Assembly (NCBI GenBank): GCA_016209345.1 | Contig: JACQWH010000028.1 | Coordinates: 1 to 24,641, forward strand | Origin: Candidatus Uhrbacteria bacterium | GTDB lineage: Bacteria > Patescibacteriota > Patescibacteriia > JACQRZ01 | DNA: 24,641 nucleotides | Direction of reading: 5' to 3' | Shown here: positions 1-8,314 of the stretch, one piece after another | How the letters are laid out: every line of letters begins with the position of its first letter | How positions within the stretch are numbered: the stretch's first letter is position 1 | Made by a program: the position numbers and the translations under genes | Notes under the pieces: model-generated | Told to the model about the DNA's origin: nothing | Seen by the model: the letters and a program-made list of their open reading frames with translations, nothing else | Database searches by the model: none

Positions 1-52
1 GGATTGCATTGGAGCCCATGAATCCACACCCGCCCGTGATCAGAAGTTTCAT
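1..52 (-). CDS. NAD-dependent nucleotide-sugar dehydratase/epimerase, N-terminal fragment (RfbB-like)
   Basis: Partial gene running off the left edge; only 17 codons are visible, from ATG at 52. The peptide begins MKLLITGGCGFMGSNAI, a textbook Rossmann first strand and glycine loop (GGxGFxGS) of the extended short-chain dehydrogenase family. The wording most resembles dTDP-glucose 4,6-dehydratases (RfbB/RmlB), which make dTDP-4-keto-6-deoxyglucose for rhamnose and related surface sugars; UDP-glucose 4-epimerases and GDP-mannose dehydratases share this start, so the exact substrate cannot be fixed. The minus-strand neighbours include GT2 and GT4 glycosyltransferases, which fits surface glycan synthesis. 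The NAD-binding family call is safe; the RfbB call is inference from a very short piece. Confidence 0.7.
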   Translation of the reverse strand, partial: MKLLITGGCGFMGSNAI

Positions 53-57
53 ACTCG

Positions 58-88
58 TGTCATCCCGGCGAAGGCAGGGATCCAGACC
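58..88. repeat. GTCATCCCG-type dispersed repeat, copy 1
   Basis: A 31-bp sequence starting TGTCATCCCGGCGAAGG lies between the dehydratase start and the end of the HIT gene. It matches the copy at 520-550 in 26 of 31 positions and has the same orientation, so the HIT gene is flanked by direct copies. The type (read on the other strand as GGATCCCTGCC..GGGATGAC) is a very widespread intergenic repeat in bacteria. Confidence 0.75.
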
Positions 89-104
89 AAAAAATTATTT
101 GAAT

Positions 105-512
105 TTAAATCCATTTTTTTATTTCCGACGCCATCAGCTCCACGCCAGTGTCGGCGTATGTGCTTTGCGGCCATAGACGAAAGCCATCATTTTCAAAACG
201 GGGCATGACATGCCAATGAAGATGAAACACACTTTGACCCGCGACACTGCCATTGGCGGTTGTGATGTTGACTCCGCCGGCTTCAGTTGCAGCAAGAACT
301 GCGCGTGCAACCTTCTGTGTTGCGACTATGACCGATCGCAAACAATTCTCGTCCGCGCTCACGAAATCCGTGCAATGTTTTTTTGGTACAACCAGCGTAT
401 GCCCCTCATGAACAGGATGAATATCAAGAAAAGCAACGGCATGATCATCTTCATACACCTTCCAGCTCGGCAGCTCCCCTGCAATAATTTTGCAAAAAAT
501 ACAGTCAATCAT
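105..512 (-). CDS. HIT family hydrolase (histidine triad, Hint/HinT-like)
   Basis: 135 residues, the usual length for this family. HIT proteins hydrolyse nucleotide phosphoramidates or dinucleoside polyphosphates in the cytoplasm through a catalytic histidine. The signature HxHxHxx is visible as HLHWHVM at residues 97-103, with H99 as the expected nucleophile. The N-terminal CIFC (C4 and C7) together with later histidines is the usual optional zinc site, and the YEDDHAVAFLDIHPVHEGHTLVVPK stretch is the standard Hint core. ATG at 512 is the only sensible start; it lies 10 bp downstream of the previous gene's stop, so the two are probably co-transcribed although a repeat sits at the junction. 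The exact substrate is not predictable. Nothing looks damaged. Confidence 0.93.
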   Translation of the reverse strand: MIDCIFCKIIAGELPSWKVYEDDHAVAFLDIHPVHEGHTLVVPKKHCTDFVSADENCLRSVIVATQKVARAVLAATEAGGVNITTANGSVAGQSVFHLHWHVMPRFENDGFRLWPQSTYADTGVELMASEIKKWI

Positions 513-519
513 ACATCAT

Positions 520-550
520 TGTCATCCCGACGAAGGTCGGGACCCAGACT
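520..550. repeat. GTCATCCCG-type dispersed repeat, copy 2, with perfect hairpin
   Basis: Second copy of the 31-bp repeat at 58-88. It contains a perfect 6-bp stem with a 4-nt loop, CCCGAC-GAAG-GTCGGG at 526-541. It forms the 3' end of the overlapping membrane protein gene and supplies that gene's last codons and its TGA stop at 522-524. Confidence 0.75.
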
Positions 551-935
551 GGATAATAGCAAAACTTGCCAAAAAAACAATAACGGCGGCGGCACCGCTC
601 AAAATCAATGCCCACGGCGATAACGCCTGCAGCGCTTCGTAGACAATCGATCCGATGAGCGCGCTTAGGAAAACGGCATAGACCCACAGGCGTTTCGGTG
701 CCCGCCACTGTTCATCCGCGCGTTCGGGATCGGCGCAGAGTGTCGCACCGATGCCGGAAAGAAGACATATCAGCAAAAGAATGGTTGGGTTAAACGCCCG
801 CGAAATCAATCCCTCCAAGGAAAGATCAATCCTTACCGCCGCCAAATACAAAAACAGCGATACCATGAACAGGTCGGATAACATGAGTGATAGAGTATTC
901 AGCGTTTTTTCCATAGTTTCATTATTTCCTTCCAT
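522..935 (-). CDS. Small four-helix membrane protein, unknown function
   Basis: 137 residues with no recognised family. About four hydrophobic segments are visible: residues 18-36, 48-67, 84-102 and 106-128, with a charged loop (ADPERADEQWRAPKR) between the second and third. It overlaps the end of the upstream gene by 37 bp from the first ATG, or 16 bp if the internal ATG at 914 is used. An AAGGA lies 12 nt before the latter, so the shorter form is possible. The last residues (SGSRPSSG) and the stop codon come from the dispersed repeat at 520-550, so the original C-terminus may have been replaced. It is probably co-transcribed with the glycosyltransferase-like gene two positions upstream. No function is proposed. 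Confidence 0.7.
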   Translation of the reverse strand: MEGNNETMEKTLNTLSLMLSDLFMVSLFLYLAAVRIDLSLEGLISRAFNPTILLLICLLSGIGATLCADPERADEQWRAPKRLWVYAVFLSALIGSIVYEALQALSPWALILSGAAAVIVFLASFAIIQSGSRPSSG

Positions 936-1480
936 GAAATCGGATCGCGTTCCAGTGTAAGGGTCATCTGCGAAAGTCGCACCTCGCCGGCAGCGGCGCT
1001 TTCCGCGCGCAAACCGGGAACAGAAAACGCAAAGGTATATTTGGAATTGTAGTAGCTTGCGGGAGATAAATCAAATGCGACCTCCCCGCGCGACCATTCA
1101 CCATCTTTTGTTATGTTCGCGAACGGTTTAATGTCAAATGCCGTTTCGCCATTTTTGAGCTTCACTCCTATTTTCAACGGCACTGCCGTTTTATTCCTGT
1201 ACACGAGTTCAATGCGCGCTTTTCCATAGGGAAGAAGTGTCCTGACATCGAAATAGAGCGGATCCTCTATCATTGAACGGTAGGTACGTCCGTCGGCGCG
1301 AGCCACGTCGCGCACTCGCGCAACCGGATACACGTGGCTTATCGTCCCATCCGGCCCGCGGAACGAATACTCAATTGTCTTGACCCGCGAAAACGGAACA
1401 TGATAGTTCATCACTCCGACTATCATGAACGCTGCGGCAATCACGAGTATCCACCGCCATAAAATTATTACGCTTTTCAT
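899..1480 (-). CDS. Membrane-anchored extracytoplasmic protein, unknown function
   Basis: 193 residues. Residues 5-23 (IILWRWILVIAAAFMIVGV) form one N-terminal membrane anchor; the rest alternates short polar and hydrophobic stretches, as expected of a beta-rich domain outside the membrane (for example RIELVYRNKTAVPLKIGVKLKNG). I do not recognise a family. The ATG at 1480 sits 2 bp after the stop of the GT39-like gene, and its own end overlaps the next gene, so these three minus-strand genes look like one transcript. The context suggests a cell-envelope partner of the GT-C enzyme, but this is inference from position only. Confidence 0.75.
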   Translation of the reverse strand: MKSVIILWRWILVIAAAFMIVGVMNYHVPFSRVKTIEYSFRGPDGTISHVYPVARVRDVARADGRTYRSMIEDPLYFDVRTLLPYGKARIELVYRNKTAVPLKIGVKLKNGETAFDIKPFANITKDGEWSRGEVAFDLSPASYYNSKYTFAFSVPGLRAESAAAGEVRLSQMTLTLERDPISWKEIMKLWKKR

Positions 1481-1482
1481 AT

Positions 1483-3168
1483 CTACTCTGTCGCTATCAC
1501 CTTATACAATCGTTCGCCTTCACCAAATGAAGCGACAAGAGAAAGCCGCAATCCGTACTCCGCGAAATAGCGCGTACTGACATAGTCGGCATCCGCAACA
1601 GTCCACAAACTATAATAATACACGGGTACGCGGGCGACAAGCGGCGGGACAAGGTCGCGCTCGGCAAGATTTGGAAAGCTTTGCGCGACGCGCCGCTGCG
1701 GAAAAAAATTCTTGTCAGACCGTTCGGAGAAGATGACCGCATCAGAGGGAGTCATGGTCGAAATCCACTCAGCGTTTTTGTGATATCTCGTTATATTTTC
1801 GGCAACCGGAAAAACGCTGTCTCGATACTCGTACAACACCGCCTTGCCGGAAAAAAACATGAGCACCGCAACGATTGCTATCACAATCAGCGTTCGCGGC
1901 ACACGGCCCGCCGCACCGCGGAGAAAAAAAACAAGTGTTGACGCGGCAAAGGGAAGAGAGAGCAAATACATCGGAAGCCAATACCGCACATAGGAATTTC
2001 CGATGGTCACCTCCTCGGCGATATTGTCAAAAAAAATCCAGCTCCCGTAAAATGCCGTGAGCCAGCTTCCGACAAAAAGCGCCAGCGCAATGTATCCCAT
2101 CGGCCGATACCTATGACGCCGGAAGCAGTCATACAGCGCCTTGCGCAGCACAATAAAAAATCCAAAAACCGTCAAAAGGGAAAACCACCAAAACATCCCG
2201 ATGCCGTATTGATAGAAATGCACTGAGAACGTTGGGGGATCAAATCCGAAAGGAAATGCGTAGCTTCGCGCTTTTTCCAACGTTTCGACTACGCTCTCCT
2301 TCAATGCGGGCAGCGCCGACATACTGAAATGCCGCAGGATATCAAGGGTACGATCGAGCGCGGAAACGCTTTCGTACGTAGCTGTCATTTGGTAGCCGAA
2401 GAGCAGCGGATGGCCGTATACGGCCTTGTTCAATGAGAAAAATATGCCCAACGGTATCGCGCACCCAAGTATGCCAAGGAGTATCCCTGCCACTGTGCGC
2501 CTGCGCAATCCCGCAATGATAAAAACTATCGCCGCTGCCGATACCCATAGAATTTCTGAAAAGCGCACGGTTAATGCCGAACCAATGAGCAGTCCCCCAA
2601 GCAGCGACAGCCACCACCGTTTTTTTTCAAACGCGCATGCCACGCACAGCGCTCCGATGATAAGCAAATCGACAAAAAGGATATTTGGCAGCATGCCCCG
2701 CGCCGCGTAATACCAATACGCAGGATGAACAAGCATAAGCACCGCCGAAAGAGCGGCGACTGAACGAGGGAATATACGCCTGAGTAAGGCATAAAATGCG
2801 AAAGCCGAGCATACCGCGAGAAGCGGCGTGAAGAAAAGAATCGCCCATGTTCCGAATATCTTTGCGAGAAAGCCGTACACTACGGCGAGTCCCAAAAAAC
2901 CGACCGGAACGACTTTGTCACCGGCCGTTGTCATGCTTCGAGGATGGACAACACCTTTGCTTATTGCAAGAAGCGGCTCGTCGTATCCAATCTGTCCTGT
3001 CTGGGCAATACTGCGGACAAAAAAATAGTTTGCCGTTTCATCCGGCGAGTTGAGCCGTACTGTCCCGCCGTCGATGGATGCAAACGATAACAAACTGTAG
3101 GCGAGAAAAATGAGCACAACCGCAGCCGCGCATAAAAATCCGATTATGATTTTTCGGTACCGCTTCAT
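1483..3168 (-). CDS. GT39-like (GT-C fold) integral membrane glycosyltransferase
   Basis: 561 residues from ATG 3168; an alternative ATG at 3189 adds seven residues but lies in a repetitive spacer, and neither has a clear Shine-Dalgarno. The protein has about ten hydrophobic helices followed by a soluble C-terminal stretch. After the first helix, the first outer loop carries SPDETANYFF, an acidic pair in the position typical of ArnT/PMT-type GT-C enzymes, which use a polyprenyl-phosphate sugar as donor and act on the outer face of the membrane. Later segments such as YYAARGMLPNILFVDLLIIG fit the dolichyl-phosphate-mannosyltransferase superfamily. Donor and acceptor are unknown. It leads a three-gene set with two small membrane proteins. 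Confidence 0.75.
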   Translation of the reverse strand: MKRYRKIIIGFLCAAAVVLIFLAYSLLSFASIDGGTVRLNSPDETANYFFVRSIAQTGQIGYDEPLLAISKGVVHPRSMTTAGDKVVPVGFLGLAVVYGFLAKIFGTWAILFFTPLLAVCSAFAFYALLRRIFPRSVAALSAVLMLVHPAYWYYAARGMLPNILFVDLLIIGALCVACAFEKKRWWLSLLGGLLIGSALTVRFSEILWVSAAAIVFIIAGLRRRTVAGILLGILGCAIPLGIFFSLNKAVYGHPLLFGYQMTATYESVSALDRTLDILRHFSMSALPALKESVVETLEKARSYAFPFGFDPPTFSVHFYQYGIGMFWWFSLLTVFGFFIVLRKALYDCFRRHRYRPMGYIALALFVGSWLTAFYGSWIFFDNIAEEVTIGNSYVRYWLPMYLLSLPFAASTLVFFLRGAAGRVPRTLIVIAIVAVLMFFSGKAVLYEYRDSVFPVAENITRYHKNAEWISTMTPSDAVIFSERSDKNFFPQRRVAQSFPNLAERDLVPPLVARVPVYYYSLWTVADADYVSTRYFAEYGLRLSLVASFGEGERLYKVIATE

Positions 3169-3175
3169 AGGTGAC

Positions 3176-3266
3176 AAATCAAGAATCAAGAATCATGAAT
3201 CAAGGAAATACATCCCCCTTTAATTCAATGTATTTCATCATTCGTGATTCGTGATTCGTTATTCAT
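3176..3266. repeat. Imperfect inverted 7-mer array in a gene spacer (large potential hairpin)
   Basis: Between the phosphatidyltransferase and the GT39-like gene, one arm is a run of AATCAAG/AATCATG 7-mers (3176-3204) and the other a run of ATTCGTG 7-mers (about 3240-3266), which are approximate reverse complements. Inside them is a perfect 8-bp stem, GAAATACA (3205-3212) with TGTATTTC (3229-3236). It may act as a processing or termination structure, but there is no classic T-tract. Confidence 0.55.
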
Positions 3267-3268
3267 TC

Positions 3269-3868
3269 TTAGGCGCCATGGTATACCATACTGAGTATGG
3301 AAAAATAAATGCTTGCACCCAGGACAATCGCCGCGGGAATACCCAGCGGGATACTCAGCCATACGGCAAGCATCAGGAGAAAAACGCCAAGCACTTGCAG
3401 TATCATCTTTATCTTCCCCCACACATTTGCCTGTATGACCCCCCCTCGCTTGCGCCACAGAATTGCCGTAATGATTATGAGCAGTTCAAAAAAAATAATT
3501 GTAAAAGCAAGCGGTATGGGAAGATTGCGCAAAAGGAAAATCAGGAGAACGGGGACGATCAGCAATTTGTCGGCAAGAGGATCGAACATCATACCCCACT
3601 CCGTAATTCTATCACGGGTGCGCGCCAATGCGCCATCTATCGCGTCAGTGCTTGCGACAAAAAGAAAAAGCGGCACAGCGATATCATAGTATCCGGCTAT
3701 GAGAAGAAACAGGGTTGGCGCGGTTGCGACAATGCGAAAGAGCGTGATATGATTGGGAGTAATCCAGGGTGGAATAGCCCACAGAATCAGCCAGTCGATA
3801 CATCGATCGGTTATTAATACTTTTTGGGAAGGTAAATACTGTGTATCACGAAAAGAAGGATACCCCAT
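3269..3868 (-). CDS. CDP-alcohol phosphatidyltransferase (PgsA-like)
   Basis: 199 residues, normal for the family. These membrane enzymes transfer the phosphatidyl group of a CDP-lipid to an alcohol such as glycerol-3-phosphate. The whole signature D-x2-DG-x2-AR-x8-G-x3-D-x3-D is present: D75, D78, G79, A82, R83, G92, D96 and D100. Six hydrophobic helices surround it, and ITPNHITLFRI before the first helix is typical. The alcohol acceptor cannot be told; PgsA is the commonest. Start uncertain: ATG 3868 has no Shine-Dalgarno and makes the gene overlap the divergent plus-strand gene by 28 bp; a later TTG at 3790 would remove the overlap. The spacer to the next minus-strand gene is repetitive. 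Confidence 0.88.
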   Translation of the reverse strand: MGYPSFRDTQYLPSQKVLITDRCIDWLILWAIPPWITPNHITLFRIVATAPTLFLLIAGYYDIAVPLFLFVASTDAIDGALARTRDRITEWGMMFDPLADKLLIVPVLLIFLLRNLPIPLAFTIIFFELLIIITAILWRKRGGVIQANVWGKIKMILQVLGVFLLMLAVWLSIPLGIPAAIVLGASIYFSILSMVYHGA

Positions 3869-6000
3869 ATCTTATTGGTCTTGCGCTTCTCGCGCTGGTC
3901 ATTACGGTTTCTTTTTCCATACATGTCTCGGACTCGTTCATTATTCGCATAATTGGTCTTGGATATATGCTTGGCGCCGGATTTCTAACCGGACGTCGGG
4001 CTTTTGGGCTCCATCCCCTCAGCGCATCGCTTCTCGCACCGCTGATATGCAGTGTGCCCCTTGCTATCGTTGGAAGCGCGCTCTATATCACCTACGCACT
4101 TTCACCGGTAGTAATCAGCATTCTCCTTTGGATCCCGGTTCTTAGTGCTTTTCTTGCTTGTCGTTTCCCTTCCCCCCATCCTGAAAAGAGCGATGGCAAA
4201 CCGTTCCGGAAGAACGTCTCCCGAGTATCACGTATTACGCTGTGCCTCTACGGTATTCTTATAGGCGGCTTTTTTGCCTCTCTTGGCGCCCAACAAACAA
4301 CGGAATCACTGCTTGGTCCCTGGGATAATCTGTATCCGCTCCCGTTTGTACTCTATGGCCTTGCTTCTATTCTGGCAATCATTCTCTCTATTCAAGGCAT
4401 GCGCACCGCGACCACTCTTTCTGTTCTCGTCATTCATTTTTTTGCGAGCATCTCGGTTGCCTTCATCCGTTTCCCCTTGGCTTTCGGGTTTGATCCTATT
4501 CTTCACATGGCGGCAGAACGCGTCATCATGACATCCGGAGCCATAGAGCCCAAAACATTCTACTATACGGGAATGTATGTCATCGTGCCGTTTTTTTCAC
4601 GGCTTTTCGCGCTGCCCCTCGAATGGGTGCATCAATCACTTCTCCCTCTTGTCGTCGCTTTGAGCATACCACCACTCGCATGGAGCAGTATACGTTCTTT
4701 TTTCCGCTTTACCGATGAACGCTCTTTTCTTCTCGCGCTTTTTATCCTCCTTATCCCCTATCCGTATGTCATTATGACAACGCCGTGGGGACTTGCGTAT
4801 AGTAGCATACTTCTTGCGCTCATGTCGAGCGCGATTGCCTGCGCAAAAAACAATCCGCGTTATATAATCTTTGCGAGTGTATGCGCGCTCTTTTCGCTAT
4901 CGCTTCATCCTCTCGCAGGCATCCCGCTTGTTCTCTTCATCGTCCTTGTCAGCGCGCGAAACATTTGCAGTCGCGCGTGGAGGATGCTATTCCTTGTCGC
5001 CGGCACGGCACTGAGCGCTATTGGTATCCCGCTCGCATTTTATATCAACTCCGTTATCTCACCCCAGTTCCGCCTGACCCTCCAGCTACCGAATATCGGC
5101 TCTCTCTTTTCCGGCCACCCGCTTATTTCCATTTTTCAAACCCGCTTTTCATCGTTTCTTGATTTTGCCTATTTCTTTTCAACAAATGGGTGGCTTATCT
5201 TTATGGGCTTGGCGATATGCGGTGCGGTGATGCTTTTGCGTCGATCCTCGACATTTCATCCGGAGCACGGCATGCGTCATTTTCTCATCGTCTGTCTTCT
5301 TATGGCTGCTGCGCTGCGTATTGACGCGTGGCTTACCGCCGAGGTCATTCATTTTGATGCGCTTGCCGTCTTTGAACAGCAGGACTATGCGCAGCGCCTC
5401 GTGCATATCGCGGACCTCTTCCTTCTCCCCTTTGCCGGCTTCGCCCTTGGCATGCTTCTGAGTCGCGTATTTACAGGAAAAAATGCGATGCTCAAGATCG
5501 TTGTTCCGCTCTTTTTTGCCGGCGCTCTTACCTCAGCCCTCTATCTGTCCTATCCGCGCAATGATGCCTATACCCCCTTCCACGGCCGCACACTCTCCGC
5601 AACGGATATTTCTGTCGTGCGATTCGTCGATGCGGATGGTGGCGCCATTCCGCATGTCGTCATGGCAAATCAGGTACTTGCATCGGCAGCGATTCGTGAA
5701 TTCGGATTTAAAACATATTTCACCGTTTCGCGCGCGGGGAAACAGGAGGCCGTATTCTACTACCCCATTCCGAGCGGATCCCCGCTCGCGCCGCTCTATT
5801 ACGCCATGCTCACAAGCCCGTCACGGACGCTTATGAACCGAGCCATGGACACGGTCGGCGTCACGCGATCATATTTTGTCGTTCGCGACTATGAGGCGCG
5901 TTTTCCGATTATCATACGCGACGCAAAAAAAACCGCCGACTCCTGGCGGGAAATCGACATGGGCAAGGCGTATGTATTCATGTATGAAAAAGATTATTGA
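3841..6000 (+). CDS. Large multi-pass membrane protein, probably GT-C-like; unknown function
   Basis: 719 residues, the only plus-strand gene in the window. The start is GTG 3841, chosen because GGGAAGG lies about 8 nt upstream. Roughly fourteen hydrophobic helices fill residues 10-570, followed by a soluble C-terminal domain of about 130 residues (from TLSATDISVVRFVDADGG). The loop FGFDPILHMAAERVI has the aspartate-plus-histidine look of the first outer loop in GT-C glycosyltransferases, and the helix-then-soluble-tail layout also fits, but no signature motif proves it. It starts divergently from the phosphatidyltransferase and ends tail-to-tail with the GT4 gene, overlapping it by 23 bp. 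It is flanked by envelope-glycan genes; a role in surface polysaccharide or glycolipid synthesis is inference. Confidence 0.8.
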   Translation: MYHEKKDTPYLIGLALLALVITVSFSIHVSDSFIIRIIGLGYMLGAGFLTGRRAFGLHPLSASLLAPLICSVPLAIVGSALYITYALSPVVISILLWIPVLSAFLACRFPSPHPEKSDGKPFRKNVSRVSRITLCLYGILIGGFFASLGAQQTTESLLGPWDNLYPLPFVLYGLASILAIILSIQGMRTATTLSVLVIHFFASISVAFIRFPLAFGFDPILHMAAERVIMTSGAIEPKTFYYTGMYVIVPFFSRLFALPLEWVHQSLLPLVVALSIPPLAWSSIRSFFRFTDERSFLLALFILLIPYPYVIMTTPWGLAYSSILLALMSSAIACAKNNPRYIIFASVCALFSLSLHPLAGIPLVLFIVLVSARNICSRAWRMLFLVAGTALSAIGIPLAFYINSVISPQFRLTLQLPNIGSLFSGHPLISIFQTRFSSFLDFAYFFSTNGWLIFMGLAICGAVMLLRRSSTFHPEHGMRHFLIVCLLMAAALRIDAWLTAEVIHFDALAVFEQQDYAQRLVHIADLFLLPFAGFALGMLLSRVFTGKNAMLKIVVPLFFAGALTSALYLSYPRNDAYTPFHGRTLSATDISVVRFVDADGGAIPHVVMANQVLASAAIREFGFKTYFTVSRAGKQEAVFYYPIPSGSPLAPLYYAMLTSPSRTLMNRAMDTVGVTRSYFVVRDYEARFPIIIRDAKKTADSWREIDMGKAYVFMYEKDY

Positions 6001-7171
6001 TATGCTCGCGGTACTTCCTTGCCACACCCTCATACGAATATCGCTGTGCAACGCGCCGGTACCCCGCCTGGCCCATCTCGCGCGCGCGATCCGGATGTTC
6101 CAGCAGCGCGCATATTTTTTCGGCGAGATCTCTGCTTGAGTTTGGTTTGACAAGATAGCCGGTGACGCCGTCTTGAATGACACTGCGAACACCGGGAAGA
6201 TGTGTCGCGATGACCGGTTTGGCGCACGCTCCCGCCTCGATAAGCACGACACCGAACGCCTCAGTCGAATCGACCGACGGCAATACGACGCAGGTCGCAC
6301 GCCGATACCACGCCGGCAACTCATCTCTGCTTGCTGAGCCGGCAAAATAGGTAGCGTTGGCAACACCGTGGGTGGTTGCATACTCTTCGTACTCTTTGCG
6401 CATATCCCCATCGCCAACGAACACAAAAAACGCCGATGGTCTTTCTTCTATCACCAAGCGCGACGCATCCAAGAGCACGGTGACGCCCTTGAAATAATGG
6501 GCGCGATCAAGTCCCCCGACAAAAAGAATGACATCGGCAAACGAGGAAACGCCATTCGTTCTTGCGGGGGACGGACCGCCGGCATGGGGGCGATACATGG
6601 ACGTATCAACGCTATTGGGCAGTTCAACGAATTTTTTTGCGTATCGTTGTATGTACCTCGATAAAACCGGTGAATGTTTGGCATAGTCAAATGACGTGAC
6701 GAATACGGTATGCGCCGCTGCCATGACAAGCGGCACCGTTATGCGAGCATACATGCTGAAAAGCGTTCTCCGCAACCATGATTTCCCCGCCAAATCAAAA
6801 TGATACGTCACAACGACTAGCCGCCCGACGCAGCGCCACAAAAGCACCGGTAACTCCAATCCGATACAGGGGTAATGAATATGGATAATGGAGAATGCTC
6901 GCAATTTCCAAAATAATTGCGGAAGAAACGCGGCATTACCAATGGCAAACCATGGCTTTAGCCGCTGGACAACAAATCCGAACTGGTGTTCGCGTTTTTG
7001 CGCGATGTCGGGAATACTTTCGTAATAAGGAGTAAATACGGTCGTTAAAATGTTTGCGTCGGCGGCCATCCGTGCATATTCAAACGCAACAGTCCCCATG
7101 CCGCCGCGATACGGAGGGAAGACGGGAGAAAGAATGGCCAATCGGGGCTGATGATCGCGTTCTTGTGTCAA
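5978..7171 (-). CDS. Glycosyltransferase family 4 protein (GT-B fold)
   Basis: 397 residues, normal for GT4. The N-terminal acceptor domain starts with LAILSPVFPPYRGGMGTVAFEYA, the usual first strand with the GG loop. The C-terminal donor domain has DVILFVGGLDRAHYFKGV, FVFVGDGDMRKEYEEYA and the E-x7-E signature (E304 and E312 in STEAFGVVLIEAG). These enzymes transfer a sugar from an NDP-sugar with retention, usually onto lipid-linked glycans at the inner membrane face. The start is TTG at 7171, 13 bp after the GT2 stop; there is no in-frame alternative upstream and no clear ribosome site, so translational coupling to GT2 is likely. Sugar and acceptor are unknown. Confidence 0.93.
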   Translation of the reverse strand: MTQERDHQPRLAILSPVFPPYRGGMGTVAFEYARMAADANILTTVFTPYYESIPDIAQKREHQFGFVVQRLKPWFAIGNAAFLPQLFWKLRAFSIIHIHYPCIGLELPVLLWRCVGRLVVVTYHFDLAGKSWLRRTLFSMYARITVPLVMAAAHTVFVTSFDYAKHSPVLSRYIQRYAKKFVELPNSVDTSMYRPHAGGPSPARTNGVSSFADVILFVGGLDRAHYFKGVTVLLDASRLVIEERPSAFFVFVGDGDMRKEYEEYATTHGVANATYFAGSASRDELPAWYRRATCVVLPSVDSTEAFGVVLIEAGACAKPVIATHLPGVRSVIQDGVTGYLVKPNSSRDLAEKICALLEHPDRAREMGQAGYRRVAQRYSYEGVARKYREHINNLFHT

Positions 7172-7184
7172 ACAATCGGTATGG

Positions 7185-8309
7185 TTATATAATTATGCGT
7201 ATGACCGACCAATATGCCCGCATAAGCGGATTTGCGACATAGCGCAGCAATGGATTGTCTATATCCTGAAACTCTATCGTATCGCAAAACAACTTGACGA
7301 TTGCCGCATCTTTTACCCTTCTGTGCTTCTGCGCCTCTCTGCGCGCGGCATGCAAATATATCCAGGTGCGCGGCATAAGAAAAAAGAGATAGCTCCGCAG
7401 CTTCTCCAAAAGCGTAAGCGAGTCCCTTCTTCTCAGCACCGTCATGCACGCGCTATACGCAACCATACCCGCCTCCATCACGATACCCATCGGCGCTATG
7501 AGAAATAGGGCGCGGACGGAATAATTCTTTATCAACATAATCAGCCGATTGCGTTCCATATAATAAAATTTCGTCATGCTTCGTGAAAACTCATACCGAT
7601 GATGCACGGTCGATGCGCAACAAAGCAACAGAGCATATCCGGCCAACCGCAACCGCCATGAAAGATCGGTATCCTCGTAATACATGAAAAAAAACTCATC
7701 AATCAGTCCGACATTTTTCAGCGCAGCACTCCGAAAAAGAACCGCGGCCCCGCTGAACGATGAAAGCTCTTTGCCGTTTTCGCATGGATAGACCATGTCA
7801 TCCCGACCATCCGTTGTTTTCTGGCTATCAACATGAGGTTTGGCGCCCAGCTCGGAACGACCTGCTGTTTTTTTATACCCAAGCGTATACCCGAAACCAA
7901 GATAATGCGTCGCATTTCCAAATGAGTTTATCTTTGTCGTATCCGGATAGAGAAGTATTTTCGGCTGCACCGCCGCGCATCGCTCATTGCGTGCAAGCGC
8001 GTCAACAAGCGGCTCGAGCCAAAGCGCCGTAAAGCGAATGTCCTGATTGACCACCGCAATATACTCTGCGCCGCGCTTAAGCGCATACTCCATGCCGCGA
8101 CGCGCGCCGCCGGCATATCCCGTATTTGTCGGGAGACAAAGGATATCCGCCGATGGATATTCGCGTCTGACAATCTCGAGCGTCTCATCCGCAGAACCGT
8201 TATCGACTACCACCAGGTGGGCGGTGGGCGGCGTGCACTCCCTGTATGTCTTTAAAAAATCGGCAATGTCTTCTGCGCCGTTATAGGTGATGACGATAAT
8301 GTAAATCAT
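7185..8309 (-). CDS. Glycosyltransferase family 2 protein (rhamnosyltransferase-like)
   Basis: 374 residues. The GT-A domain starts immediately (IIVITYNGAEDIADFL). LVVVDNGSAD places the nucleotide-binding aspartate at D36, NQD at 88-90 takes the place of the DxD metal motif, and FFMYYEDTDLSWRLRLAGY near residue 230 is the typical acceptor and catalytic-base region of WbbL-like transferases. A C-terminal region with one or two hydrophobic stretches (FLIAPMGIVMEAGMVAYSA) suggests membrane association. The gene starts 5 bp after the pseudopilin stop and is followed 13 bp later by the GT4 gene, so the pilus-processing and glycan genes share a transcript; pilin glycosylation is one possible reason, but a general surface-glycan role is equally likely. 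Confidence 0.92.
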   Translation of the reverse strand: MIYIIVITYNGAEDIADFLKTYRECTPPTAHLVVVDNGSADETLEIVRREYPSADILCLPTNTGYAGGARRGMEYALKRGAEYIAVVNQDIRFTALWLEPLVDALARNERCAAVQPKILLYPDTTKINSFGNATHYLGFGYTLGYKKTAGRSELGAKPHVDSQKTTDGRDDMVYPCENGKELSSFSGAAVLFRSAALKNVGLIDEFFFMYYEDTDLSWRLRLAGYALLLCCASTVHHRYEFSRSMTKFYYMERNRLIMLIKNYSVRALFLIAPMGIVMEAGMVAYSACMTVLRRRDSLTLLEKLRSYLFFLMPRTWIYLHAARREAQKHRRVKDAAIVKLFCDTIEFQDIDNPLLRYVANPLMRAYWSVIRIII

Positions 8310-8314
8310 GGCAT

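Noticed and set aside
3251..3817. 188-codon plus-strand open frame opposite the phosphatidyltransferase
   Set aside because: Antisense to a gene with the complete CDP-alcohol signature; composition is typical of an antisense shadow.
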